Assembly: GCA_003482405.1 (NCBI GenBank)
Contig: DMZB01000315.1
Coordinates: forward strand, 1 to 6,769
Direction of reading: 5' to 3'
DNA length: 6,769 nucleotides
Origin: Lactobacillus sp.
GTDB lineage: Bacteria > Bacillota > Bacilli > Lactobacillales > Lactobacillaceae
Shown here: in pieces, positions 1-6,348 of the stretch
Layout: each line of letters opens with the position of its first letter
How positions within the stretch are numbered: the first letter of the stretch is position 1
Notes under the pieces: model-generated
The model's input: only the letters and a program-made list of their open reading frames with translations
Database searches by the model: none
What the model was told of the DNA's origin: nothing
Program-made: the position numbers and the translations under genes

Positions 1-252
1 CAGGCTTAGACGTAAATGGTTTAGAATTGTTTGCTTTAATTTGGCATTCAGGTTAGTTTTTCGGCCACAATGCGCCCGTTTATATTCAGCGTTGGCCTGT
101 GCTAATTCAGCTTGATAAGGTTGACAACGAGATAATTCATAAGAAATCGTAGACGGAGATCGTTTTAACCGCTCAGCCATTTGGATATTGGTCAGTCCTA
201 GCTCACAAAAGGTTTCAATTTTAATTCGTTCAGAATAGGTTATACTAGACAA
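1..252 (-). CDS. IS30-family transposase, N-terminal 84 codons (runs off the left edge)
   Basis: This is the start of a transposase of the IS30 family, a DDE enzyme that binds the element's terminal repeats through its N-terminus and moves the element by copying and joining. The visible 84 residues hold the helix-turn-helix typical of the family, at about residues 20-40, with the characteristic RSPSTISYEL segment at 31-40. An AELAQANAEYKRAHCGRKT stretch near residue 60 matches the region after the HTH in lactobacillar IS30 proteins. The catalytic DDE domain is outside the window. I chose the TTG at 252-250 because AGGAG (265-261) lies 8 bases upstream and the family homology begins there; no ATG is near. 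The frame is open to position 1, so nothing here indicates a broken gene. Whether the element is intact cannot be judged. Confidence 0.85.
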   Translation of the reverse strand, partial: MSSITYSERIKIETFCELGLTNIQMAERLKRSPSTISYELSRCQPYQAELAQANAEYKRAHCGRKTNLNAKLKQTILNHLRLSL

Positions 253-313
253 AAGATCAGCTCCTAAAAAATGGGTTTGTGGTAAACACCATTTTAAAGG
301 AAGCTGATCTTTT
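251..313 (-). promoter_or_regulatory. Long hairpin sequestering the transposase RBS and start codon
   Basis: Arms 251-262 and 302-313 are a perfect 12-bp inverted repeat (AAAAGATCAGCT / AGCTGATCTTTT). The pairing continues inward: 263-265 with 298-300, 268-274 with 289-295, and 275-278 with 284-287, broken only by small bulges. On the minus-strand RNA the AGGAG ribosome binding site and the edge of the TTG start codon lie inside the lower stem. RNA arriving from outside the element would contain both arms and hide the RBS. This layout fits the known way insertion sequences silence read-through translation, as in IS10. The fold is read by eye, not computed. Confidence 0.65.
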
Positions 314-320
314 TTGTCCG
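291..320 (-). promoter_or_regulatory. Candidate transposase promoter inside the hairpin region
   Basis: On the minus strand a -35-like CGGACA (320-315) is followed after 18 bases by a -10-like TAAAAT (296-291). The -10 matches consensus in 5 of 6 bases; the -35 is weak. A transcript from here would begin near 285 and contain only one arm of the hairpin, leaving the RBS free, which supports the read-through silencing model. Assigned by eye only. Confidence 0.35.
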
Positions 321-333
321 AACAGCGTTCGGA
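317..333. repeat. Perfect 7-bp inverted repeat near the IS end
   Basis: TCCGAAC (317-323) and GTTCGGA (327-333) pair perfectly around the 3-base loop AGC. It sits just outside the long hairpin, in the zone where the IS terminal repeat should be, and may be part of that terminus or a transposase binding site. Confidence 0.5.
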
Positions 334-361
334 TTAATTTTACAATCTACCAACTAAACAT

Positions 362-397
362 TTGATACAAAATACTTTATTGATACTTAATACTTTT
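362..397. repeat. Two imperfect 18-bp tandem repeats
   Basis: The unit beginning TTGATAC and containing AATACTTT occurs twice in tandem (362-379 and 380-397), with 15 of 18 positions identical. Its role is unknown; tandem AT-rich units like this can be protein-binding sites or replication slippage products. Confidence 0.6.
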
Positions 398-695
398 GCC
401 AAAAATCATTTTAATAGGTAAACTAATAACATAGGATTTAGTTATAACATACTTATTTAGGCTTTAAAACCGCGGTAAACCAGCACTTTTGAATACTCAT
501 CGAAATCAAATTTAGACCGCTATTTTTTCACATATTTTGTTATTAATGTTGAAGCCCGATCTGATGCAAACGACTGTCTTTCAAACTTATTTTTAAAACG
601 CATATACCAATTTAGTAACGAAATAGTTTAATCAGTTACATAGTTCGAAACTTAAACAAAATGTAATATTTATTTACATGTAGAAGCAAACGATC

Positions 696-737
696 AACCG
701 GTTCAACCTGTAGACAGGCCTATACTAGTTCACCGGT
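696..737. repeat. CCGG-centred palindromes upstream of the DUF2075 promoter
   Basis: A perfect 8-bp palindrome AACCGGTT (696-703) and a related ACCGGT (732-737) have centres 35 bp apart and flank a short stem, CCTG/CAGG (707-718). The group ends about 15 bases before the predicted -35 element, a reasonable place for a regulator to bind, but no regulator gene is in the window. Confidence 0.3.
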
Positions 738-752
738 TACTATTTTTAGAGA

Positions 753-783
753 TTGCAACCAAGTATTAGGGCCGTTGTACAAT
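753..783 (+). promoter_or_regulatory. Candidate promoter of the DUF2075 gene
   Basis: TTGCAA (753-758) resembles a -35 box and TACAAT (778-783) a -10 box (5 of 6 bases). The spacer is 19 bases, a little long. Transcription would start near 790, leaving a short leader with GGAGG at 802-806, six bases before the ATG at 813. Confidence 0.45.
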
Positions 784-812
784 GAGATTATGCTAATTTT
801 TGGAGGACATTT

Positions 813-2036
813 ATGGTTGAACATAATTCAGCACTGGCCAAGCTGTCACCGTTTAAACAATTATCACCGGAGCAAGCACTCTTAAAGCAACGTGTGGAAG
901 CCTTTTGCCAAACGCACATTGGCGGCCAAAATAATCAAACCGCCATTTTCACCATTCATGGCGACGCCGGTACAGGCAAAAGTGTGGTCCTCAGTCAACT
1001 CTTTAATGATCTAGAAACTGCCGCACGAACGGACTCAACAAGCTCTCTATACCAAACACACAACATTTTTCTTGTGAACCATCCAGAAATCCTCAAAGTG
1101 TACAAAGAAATGGCCGGCCAACTGCCCAATTTACGCAAAAAGGACTTTGACCGGCCAACCTCATTTATTAATCGTTCACATAAAACTGCGACGTCCGCCG
1201 ACATTATAATTATCGACGAAGCCCACCTGTTGCTTTCACGACCTGACCGCTATAATAATTTTGATCAACAGAATCAGCTTCAAGAAATCATCAAACTGGC
1301 GCGCGTTGTTGTCATGGTCTTCGATGCCCATCAGGTACTCAAAACAAAGAGTTACTGGGACGATGGACGTTTGCAAACAATTGTTTCCCATTATCCGCAC
1401 GAAGACTATCAACTGCACGAACAGTTTCGAATGCACGCTGACCCATCTGTCGTAGACTGGATCGATCAACTGACCGACTGCAAACTCACGCCTGTGCCCG
1501 CCACCACACTAGACTTCGACTTCGAAATTTTCGACGATGCTCAGGTGATGTACGAACGCATTCAACATCAAAATGAGCGCGTCGGTTTGTCACGCATTGT
1601 CGCAACGTCAGGTTATCCATCAAAACTCGATGGTGGTAAGCATTATGTCACCGCCGGTCGGTTTAAACTCCCTTGGGATCAGTACAATTATCAGTCCACC
1701 TCCTGGGCCGAAAAACCTGAAACAATCAATGAAGTTGGCTCCATTTACACGACACAAGGGTTCGACCTTAACTACGTCGGCGTTATTCTGGGACCGCCGT
1801 TTGATTATGATCCAGTCACTCACCAAATGACTGTTCACACTGACCGTGTCACAGATCCGGATGTTTTCAAACGTCGCAATGACCTGACGGATCCTGATGA
1901 GATTCAACGTGTGAAAACACAGCTCACGTTAAACGTCTTAAATGTATTGCTAAAACGTGGCGTCTACGGTCTCTACGTTTATGCCAGCCAACCGGCCTTG
2001 CGGCAACGTTTGCGAGAATTAAGTTCGTCAAAATAG
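813..2036 (+). CDS. DUF2075 P-loop ATPase / helicase-like protein
   Basis: A 407-residue stand-alone member of the DUF2075 family (Schlafen group 3-like DNA/RNA helicase domain), related in motif order to superfamily 1 helicases. Visible motifs are Walker A GDAGTGKS (50-57), Walker B IIIIDEAH (131-138), a motif III-like VFDAHQ (169-174), QFRMH (204-208), the motif V-like TTQGFDLNYVGVILGPP (313-329), and a C-terminal RGVYGLYVYAS (382-392). All nucleotide-binding residues look intact. There is no signal peptide or membrane helix, so it should be cytoplasmic. No nuclease or DNA-binding domain is fused to the core, although other family members carry such domains. The ATG at 813 has GGAGG six bases upstream. 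It is monocistronic, with its own promoter and a hairpin directly after the stop. The substrate is not known; a nucleic-acid role is inferred from the family. Family assignment is firm, function is not. Confidence 0.88.
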   Translation: MVEHNSALAKLSPFKQLSPEQALLKQRVEAFCQTHIGGQNNQTAIFTIHGDAGTGKSVVLSQLFNDLETAARTDSTSSLYQTHNIFLVNHPEILKVYKEMAGQLPNLRKKDFDRPTSFINRSHKTATSADIIIIDEAHLLLSRPDRYNNFDQQNQLQEIIKLARVVVMVFDAHQVLKTKSYWDDGRLQTIVSHYPHEDYQLHEQFRMHADPSVVDWIDQLTDCKLTPVPATTLDFDFEIFDDAQVMYERIQHQNERVGLSRIVATSGYPSKLDGGKHYVTAGRFKLPWDQYNYQSTSWAEKPETINEVGSIYTTQGFDLNYVGVILGPPFDYDPVTHQMTVHTDRVTDPDVFKRRNDLTDPDEIQRVKTQLTLNVLNVLLKRGVYGLYVYASQPALRQRLRELSSSK

Positions 2037-2037
2037 T

Positions 2038-2086
2038 GAAAGTCCCTCCGTTTAGGCAAAGCTCGTCTATATACGGAGGGACTTTC
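2038..2086 (+). terminator. Hairpin terminator after the DUF2075 gene
   Basis: GAAAGTCCCTCCGT (2038-2051) and ACGGAGGGACTTTC (2073-2086) form a perfect 14-bp GC-rich stem with a 21-base loop, starting two bases after the stop codon. The T-run is short (TTTC, partly within the stem), so termination may be moderate. The symmetric A/T flanks could let it work on both strands. Confidence 0.75.
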
Positions 2087-2166
2087 TAGCTGTTGCTCCA
2101 GTTCACCCAGGGCTGTTCTCACTTCTTTTAAAACACGTTCACGAACCCAGAAATCCCCGTCTGACT

Positions 2167-2211
2167 AAAAATTGACCAATTACAGGAAGTTCCCCGCACT
2201 TGGTCAGTTTT
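2167..2211 (-). terminator. Rho-independent terminator of the minus-strand polysaccharide/c-di-GMP operon
   Basis: On the minus strand AAAACTGACCAA (2211-2200) pairs with TTGGTCAATTTT (2179-2168) over 12 positions, one of them G-U. The second arm runs into five consecutive T (2171-2167). It lies 11 bases past the stop of the diguanylate cyclase gene, where the end of the operon is expected. Confidence 0.75.
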
Positions 2212-2221
2212 CCGTTATTGT

Positions 2222-3391
2222 TCAATTTCTCCCGGGGTCTTTTTCGCTCTTATCCAACGTTATCTCATTTCGACCCCGCCCCTTGGACTGATACAGCATC
2301 CGGTCAGCTCGCTCGTAAAGATGATCCGGAGTGTCATCAACCTCGCGTAACTGTGCGACACCAAACGACATCGTGAACTGAATCTCATGGCGTTGATAAC
2401 TCACACTTTTATTTTCGGCGTTAACTTGGATTTCACGTGCTAGCACCTTCGCTGTCGGCAATGTCATTCCCGTTAGGATCATTTCAAACTCTTCACCGCC
2501 GACACGATACACATCGATGTCCTTATCCGAGCCAGCGTACTCGCGGAGCATGTTGCCTACTGTCGTCAGTACTCGATTGCCGCCCAAATGTCCGTATGTG
2601 TCATTGATCCGCTTAAACCGGTCAATATCCATCGCCACTAAAATCAGCGCTCCACCATCGTTTTGAGCTTGCTTGTAGTCATGGTTAAAAGTCGTTGTAA
2701 ATGCTGCGTAATTTCCCAAGCCGGTCAGTTCATCAATGGTTGCCTGGTGCACGCGCTGGACATATGAGCGGTTATCGCGGTCTAGAAACACAATGGCAAA
2801 ATAAAGCACCGTATCCATGATCCAGAAAATTGCAATTTGTTCGTACATATCCGTTAAGGTAATCTGTTGCTCAATCGGAAAATGGATTACGTACACCGAC
2901 AGCCAGAACAGCGGAATAAGCACTAAACTCGTCACAATGATTGTCGTCACCTTCGAGGTCCATAAGCGTTGGCGGGCAAATCCTAACAGGAAAATGATCA
3001 CTGCGTAAAAAATCAAAAACAGAAACGACCGTTCCAACTGTGTGCCACCCGTCAGAACCAAACGTGTAGCAAAGTCTATTAGTAGAACGATGTAAGCCGT
3101 TTGTTGACCGATATAAAAAACCATGTACATCAATAACAGCATCCGAATATTAACAAACGCAAAGTTGGGTCCAACCATGATAGTTGAATATTCAAAATAC
3201 ACTGCGAGGAGGCCAAAATAAACGACACTCAGCGTTTTGAGTCGTCCCTGTTGATAGTTCAACGAAAACTTTGGCTCGCGTCCAGGATGGACCCAGATGC
3301 GCCGCACCAAAATTTGAAACAGGAAAATAATCCCCAATTCAAAGAAGATTCCCGTTAGTAATGGGTTCAAACTCCAACGCGAAAATGTCAT
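2222..3391 (-). CDS. Membrane diguanylate cyclase (GGDEF domain, catalytically intact)
   Basis: This 389-residue protein should make the second messenger c-di-GMP from two GTP. The N-terminal half is membrane-embedded, with about six to seven hydrophobic segments between residues 10 and 203. The stretch 80-125 (NIRMLLL...R...LTGG) resembles the 5TM-5TMR_LYT type of sensor, a tentative match. The GGDEF domain covers about 215-378: DELTGLGN (220-227), metal-binding DIDRFK (255-260), INDTYGH (262-268), the active-site loop GGEEF (298-302) and SFGVA (342-346). The product-inhibition site RxxD, expected at 289-292, is absent (DKDI), so feedback inhibition by that route is not expected. The ATG at 3391 has AAGGAGG seven bases upstream. 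It is the last gene of the operon, 33 bases after the degenerate GGDEF gene, and is followed by a terminator. Activity is inferred from intact motifs; the sensed signal is unknown. Confidence 0.92.
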   Translation of the reverse strand: MTFSRWSLNPLLTGIFFELGIIFLFQILVRRIWVHPGREPKFSLNYQQGRLKTLSVVYFGLLAVYFEYSTIMVGPNFAFVNIRMLLLMYMVFYIGQQTAYIVLLIDFATRLVLTGGTQLERSFLFLIFYAVIIFLLGFARQRLWTSKVTTIIVTSLVLIPLFWLSVYVIHFPIEQQITLTDMYEQIAIFWIMDTVLYFAIVFLDRDNRSYVQRVHQATIDELTGLGNYAAFTTTFNHDYKQAQNDGGALILVAMDIDRFKRINDTYGHLGGNRVLTTVGNMLREYAGSDKDIDVYRVGGEEFEMILTGMTLPTAKVLAREIQVNAENKSVSYQRHEIQFTMSFGVAQLREVDDTPDHLYERADRMLYQSKGRGRNEITLDKSEKDPGRN

Positions 3392-3424
3392 AATCTGGCC
3401 TCCTTTGTCAGCTAATAAAGATTC

Positions 3425-4285
3425 TTATACATCATACTCCGTCTCTTTAATACCGGCATTCATTAGATCGTAGGCATTATGCATCATTTGACCATTGTAC
3501 TCGGCCACACCAATAACCAACGACAGATCCATGGTTGCCAGCGCTGGCGCATCTGTAGCAGCTTTGGCAAAATTATCCCGGATTCTTTGTGCAGCAATTT
3601 TAGCCCCGCTAGCATCAGTGAACATTAACGTGCCCCATGTTGGCGTGACGGTATCTAAAATATAGCCGATGTCATTTCCCCGTGTTGACTGGACGATCAT
3701 ATCCGACACTAGCCGAATCAGAGCATCCAGTTGATCATCACTCATCATTCGCTCTAATTCAGAGTAATATCGAACGCGGATAATGACCGTCGTTAACGGG
3801 ATCTTGAACCGATCATGAGTTTCAAGGTAAACGCTGGCGTCTTCGACATATGAAACAGTCGTCCGCAAGTTTGTTTGAGCATCAAATGCACCGCGTTCCA
3901 CCATGTCGGTGGCTAGGCGTTCGTTTTTCTCTTGCAAGAGCCGTTGCATCGCTGTCATGCCATAAAAGCTCAAAGATAATAATACCGGCATGATGAGCCA
4001 GAAAACGAGTGGTAGCTTAACTGCCTGATGCTGCACTAAGTTTAAATACACCATCACTAAACCCTGAATAAACATGAAAACTAGGTTCAGCGTCAGGCCC
4101 GTGGTCAAACTGAAAAAATACGTCGTCATAATCAACGCGATACTGATACCCAAATATAACGTATTCAATAACAAACTGCTCGGAGTCGCCCCAAAAAAGA
4201 TGGCGGTTACTGTCAGCAATGCCAAGAACACGAGCAAGCATACATCGGCCAACAAACTGGCATTATTTATCTGAGTGCGTTTCAT
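3425..4285 (-). CDS. Four-TM protein with degenerate GGDEF domain, possible c-di-GMP receptor
   Basis: A 286-residue membrane protein with hydrophobic segments at about 11-32, 37-58, 63-84 and 91-112, a charged linker (114-131) and a C-terminal GGDEF-like fold (about 133-281). The fold is recognised from DAQTNL (135-140) in place of DxLTxLxN and from DLSLVIGVAEY (253-263), matching the final strands. Catalytic features are gone: the DxDxFK strand reads IIRVRYYSEL (168-177) and the GGDEF position reads DTVTPTW (211-217), so it cannot be a cyclase. RGND (202-205) sits about five residues before the lost signature, exactly where an RxxD I-site would be. Known precedent is PelD, a membrane protein whose degenerate GGDEF domain binds c-di-GMP through such a site; no GAF domain fits here. 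I chose the ATG at 4285 because AAGGAGG (4300-4294) lies 8 bases upstream; a longer frame from 4345 lacks this. It overlaps the BcsB-like gene by 23 bases. Confidence 0.82.
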   Translation of the reverse strand: MKRTQINNASLLADVCLLVFLALLTVTAIFFGATPSSLLLNTLYLGISIALIMTTYFFSLTTGLTLNLVFMFIQGLVMVYLNLVQHQAVKLPLVFWLIMPVLLSLSFYGMTAMQRLLQEKNERLATDMVERGAFDAQTNLRTTVSYVEDASVYLETHDRFKIPLTTVIIRVRYYSELERMMSDDQLDALIRLVSDMIVQSTRGNDIGYILDTVTPTWGTLMFTDASGAKIAAQRIRDNFAKAATDAPALATMDLSLVIGVAEYNGQMMHNAYDLMNAGIKETEYDV

Positions 4286-6344
4286 CTGTTGGCCCTCCTT
4301 GGTGGTCACGCTGACCATTTTTGCGGAGCATAAGGAACAGCGCATAGCCGATAATCACGATCATTAAGAACGCCAACCCAAGATAAATGGCCAGTGCAGA
4401 ATTCTTGTGAATCGTCTGAGCAACCGTTGGCTTTGCATCGGTATTTTCATGCTTCTTAAAACGGTAACTATCGTGGTTGTTATCACGGTCGACGAGAATT
4501 GCATCCCCCGTGTACTGCTGAATGTTACGTTGGAAGTTGATCTGCGTCGAGGCCATTGCAACATCCCGACTATGTGCCGCCGTAACCACCAAAATTCCCA
4601 AATGACTGTTCCAAGGTGACCGTAACAGTTGATTGGTACCGACCGTCTTACCGTAAGCCGACTCGATACTCAATTTTTCGTTAGAAAGAAAACCGGTAAA
4701 CTGCTTATTGTATTTGAAGTACAACTTGTCGTTAAGTGATTTGATAAAACGATTGTTTTGCGGTGTCCCAAACGTAATCACGTGGTGTTCTCGCAGGACA
4801 GACTTCGGAGGCGTCTTGGTGTAGAACTGAATCGAACCGGTATTATTCTGGGCAAAGTTGCCAATCAGATTGAAGATATTCGTCATCGTTGTAAAGTCAC
4901 TGGCATTCAATGTCTTGGGCCGCACAATGGCCAGGTCATTAAACGACTGATTCTTAATAAACAAACTTGGATAATTGCTAAACAGAATGTTTGTGACCGG
5001 CTTGGATTTAATGTACGCACGCGAATCAGGCTCGACAAATGCCCAAGGTGTCTGAGCGTTATCGTTGCCACTCTGATTTTTCATTTCCAAATCAAAGGCG
5101 ACCCGAATCACAAAACTGTTGCCCAGCGACTGCCCAGTTGGTAAATTGACAGTTAGTTGATCGTCATCTGCTTTGGCAGCCGTAAGTTTTTTACTGCCGA
5201 TTGGTTTACCATTCACGTAAACCGTCGCCAGTGATCGCGAAAAGTCGAGGTTCTTTGCATACCGAAAGTGCACCCGAATCTTACTGCCATCAGCATTTGT
5301 ACGATCCGTTGGCAAGCTAACAAAATAAGTGCTTTCTTGATGTTTAGGGCCTGTAATTTGATCGCCGGTTGATGTCAATTTGCGACTACCCTGATAGTTT
5401 AGGTCTGATGTAAACGTCTGGGTCGAACTGCTAACAGTCTTCGTGTCAGCACTCGTTTCTTTCATCAACTCTGAATTAGCAATGAAGCGAGCGGCCTTTT
5501 TCAGCTGCTGACCTGTTTTTGCCGTCACCAGTAACACATGTTTGTTTCCTGAATAAATGGTCTTCAAAACAGCATGTTTTTGTACATCCTGCTGATTCAC
5601 TGCCGATTGATATTTTTTCGGTAGATGTTGATAAGTGGCCATCACAATCTGATAATCGGCCTTTTTGGCCTTCGCTGTCTCAAATGTTGTCACGGGAATC
5701 TGATTATTTTCCGTGGTAATGACACGAGCGTAGCCAGCTAAGGCGTACATACTGGCCGTCAGTTCATCATTAGACGCTTGCTTGGGCACTGAAATCGCGG
5801 AATTGTGATTCACAATCGTATCCGGGCCACTAAAGTGATCATAAAACGACTTAATGGCCGTTTCAGGATTCTTGAGTACATAGCGGAAATTCACGTTGGC
5901 ACCGCTATATAACGTGAACCAGTTGGCAGGTGTTTGCGCAACCTCAGCCTTGTTGCCATCAGAATTCAAAATTTGTCCGCTGATCTTGATGTTGTTGCTA
6001 CCGCTGATCAAACGGGTTGGAATGTCGATACTCTTAGTCTGTAAGCCGCTCTTGTTTTCTGGCCGAAATGAGTAAAACTTCACGCCATTGATCGAGATTG
6101 TCAGGTCCGATGTATCACCATTAGTTAATTGACTCACCTGATAGTTTAAATTCAGAGTTGCCTGTTTCACGTCCCAATAATCCATTTTAATAAAATACGT
6201 GTTCGCTGTAATAGAATTACCCGATAACGTCGTCGTGCTATTTTGAAACGGTTGTGTGTACGTTTGCTCATCAGCGGCTTTAGCTGGCGCCGCCGTCGCA
6301 AATAGGCTTACGAGTAACACGAGCGCCGTGAAAATTGCACGCAT
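4263..6344 (-). CDS. BcsB-like polysaccharide synthase accessory protein, secreted and membrane-anchored
   Basis: A 693-residue protein of the BcsB family (Pfam BcsB), the extracytoplasmic partner of cellulose-type synthases that guides the emerging polymer and docks on the glycosyltransferase through its C-terminal helix. It begins with a classical signal peptide (1-23, cleavage after AKA), has a large exported region and a C-terminal membrane helix (about 649-673) followed by a 20-residue polar tail. Two carbohydrate-binding-like repeats are visible, at about 40-130 (LTISINGVKF) and 350-430 (ATVYVNGKPIGSKKL). The ATG at 6344 is four bases after the glycosyltransferase stop, with no good RBS, suggesting coupled reinitiation. 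An alternative ATG at 6410 adds 22 residues and overlaps the upstream gene by 62 bases with only a weak GGTGGG. No outer-membrane partner is expected in a Gram-positive. Despite the family name, BcsB itself is not the c-di-GMP binder. The polymer is unknown. Confidence 0.87.
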   Translation of the reverse strand: MRAIFTALVLLVSLFATAAPAKAADEQTYTQPFQNSTTTLSGNSITANTYFIKMDYWDVKQATLNLNYQVSQLTNGDTSDLTISINGVKFYSFRPENKSGLQTKSIDIPTRLISGSNNIKISGQILNSDGNKAEVAQTPANWFTLYSGANVNFRYVLKNPETAIKSFYDHFSGPDTIVNHNSAISVPKQASNDELTASMYALAGYARVITTENNQIPVTTFETAKAKKADYQIVMATYQHLPKKYQSAVNQQDVQKHAVLKTIYSGNKHVLLVTAKTGQQLKKAARFIANSELMKETSADTKTVSSSTQTFTSDLNYQGSRKLTSTGDQITGPKHQESTYFVSLPTDRTNADGSKIRVHFRYAKNLDFSRSLATVYVNGKPIGSKKLTAAKADDDQLTVNLPTGQSLGNSFVIRVAFDLEMKNQSGNDNAQTPWAFVEPDSRAYIKSKPVTNILFSNYPSLFIKNQSFNDLAIVRPKTLNASDFTTMTNIFNLIGNFAQNNTGSIQFYTKTPPKSVLREHHVITFGTPQNNRFIKSLNDKLYFKYNKQFTGFLSNEKLSIESAYGKTVGTNQLLRSPWNSHLGILVVTAAHSRDVAMASTQINFQRNIQQYTGDAILVDRDNNHDSYRFKKHENTDAKPTVAQTIHKNSALAIYLGLAFLMIVIIGYALFLMLRKNGQRDHQGGPTDETHSDK
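4294..4300 (-). promoter_or_regulatory. RBS that fixes the start of the degenerate GGDEF gene
   Basis: AAGGAGG on the minus strand (4300-4294) lies 8 bases before the ATG at 4285 and is inside the 3' end of the BcsB-like coding sequence. It argues against the upstream ATG at 4345 and implies tight, possibly coupled translation. Confidence 0.8.
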
Positions 6345-6348
6345 GCTG

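Larger units (their letters stand above)
1..335 (-). mobile_element. IS30-family insertion sequence, one end only (partial)
   Basis: The left part of the window is the transposase-start end of an IS30-family element; the rest lies beyond position 1. The call rests on the translated transposase N-terminus. The outer boundary is uncertain. I place it near 335 because a perfect 7-bp stem with a 3-base loop (317-333) and the long hairpin 251-313 sit there, after which the sequence becomes featureless AT-rich DNA. The opposite terminus and the target duplication cannot be seen, so the terminal inverted repeat is not proven. Confidence 0.6.
335..752. other. AT-rich stretch without a supported gene
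   Basis: About 420 bases between the insertion sequence and the DUF2075 promoter carry no gene I can support. The longest notable plus-strand frame (479-631, 50 codons) lacks any start codon or RBS and resembles nothing I recognise. The stretch contains an imperfect 18-bp tandem duplication (362-397), a short inverted repeat ATGTAA / TTACAT (661-666 and 674-679), and CCGG-centred palindromes before the promoter. It may be debris from insertions or an extended regulatory region. Confidence 0.5.

Noticed and set aside
479..631. A 50-codon plus-strand open frame in the AT-rich stretch
   Set aside because: No start codon, no RBS, no recognisable family, and AT-rich composition makes such a length unremarkable.
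335..812. A CRISPR array, tRNA or riboswitch in the gene-free stretch
   Set aside because: No regularly spaced repeats beyond two 18-bp units, no cloverleaf, and no recognisable aptamer core were found.
1620..1907. A 95-codon minus-strand frame inside the DUF2075 gene
   Set aside because: It is a shadow of the opposite frame; conserved DUF2075 motifs occupy the same bases.
3425..4285. Second active diguanylate cyclase
   Set aside because: The GGDEF loop and the metal-binding aspartate strand are both replaced, so catalysis is not expected.
4286..4345. Longer start for the degenerate GGDEF protein (20 extra residues from 4345)
   Set aside because: The extension is read from the BcsB-like coding sequence in another frame, has no RBS, and a strong AAGGAGG sits right before the internal ATG at 4285.
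4758..5144. A 128-codon plus-strand frame inside the BcsB-like gene
   Set aside because: It is antisense to a well-supported gene, has no RBS, and its translation resembles no protein family.
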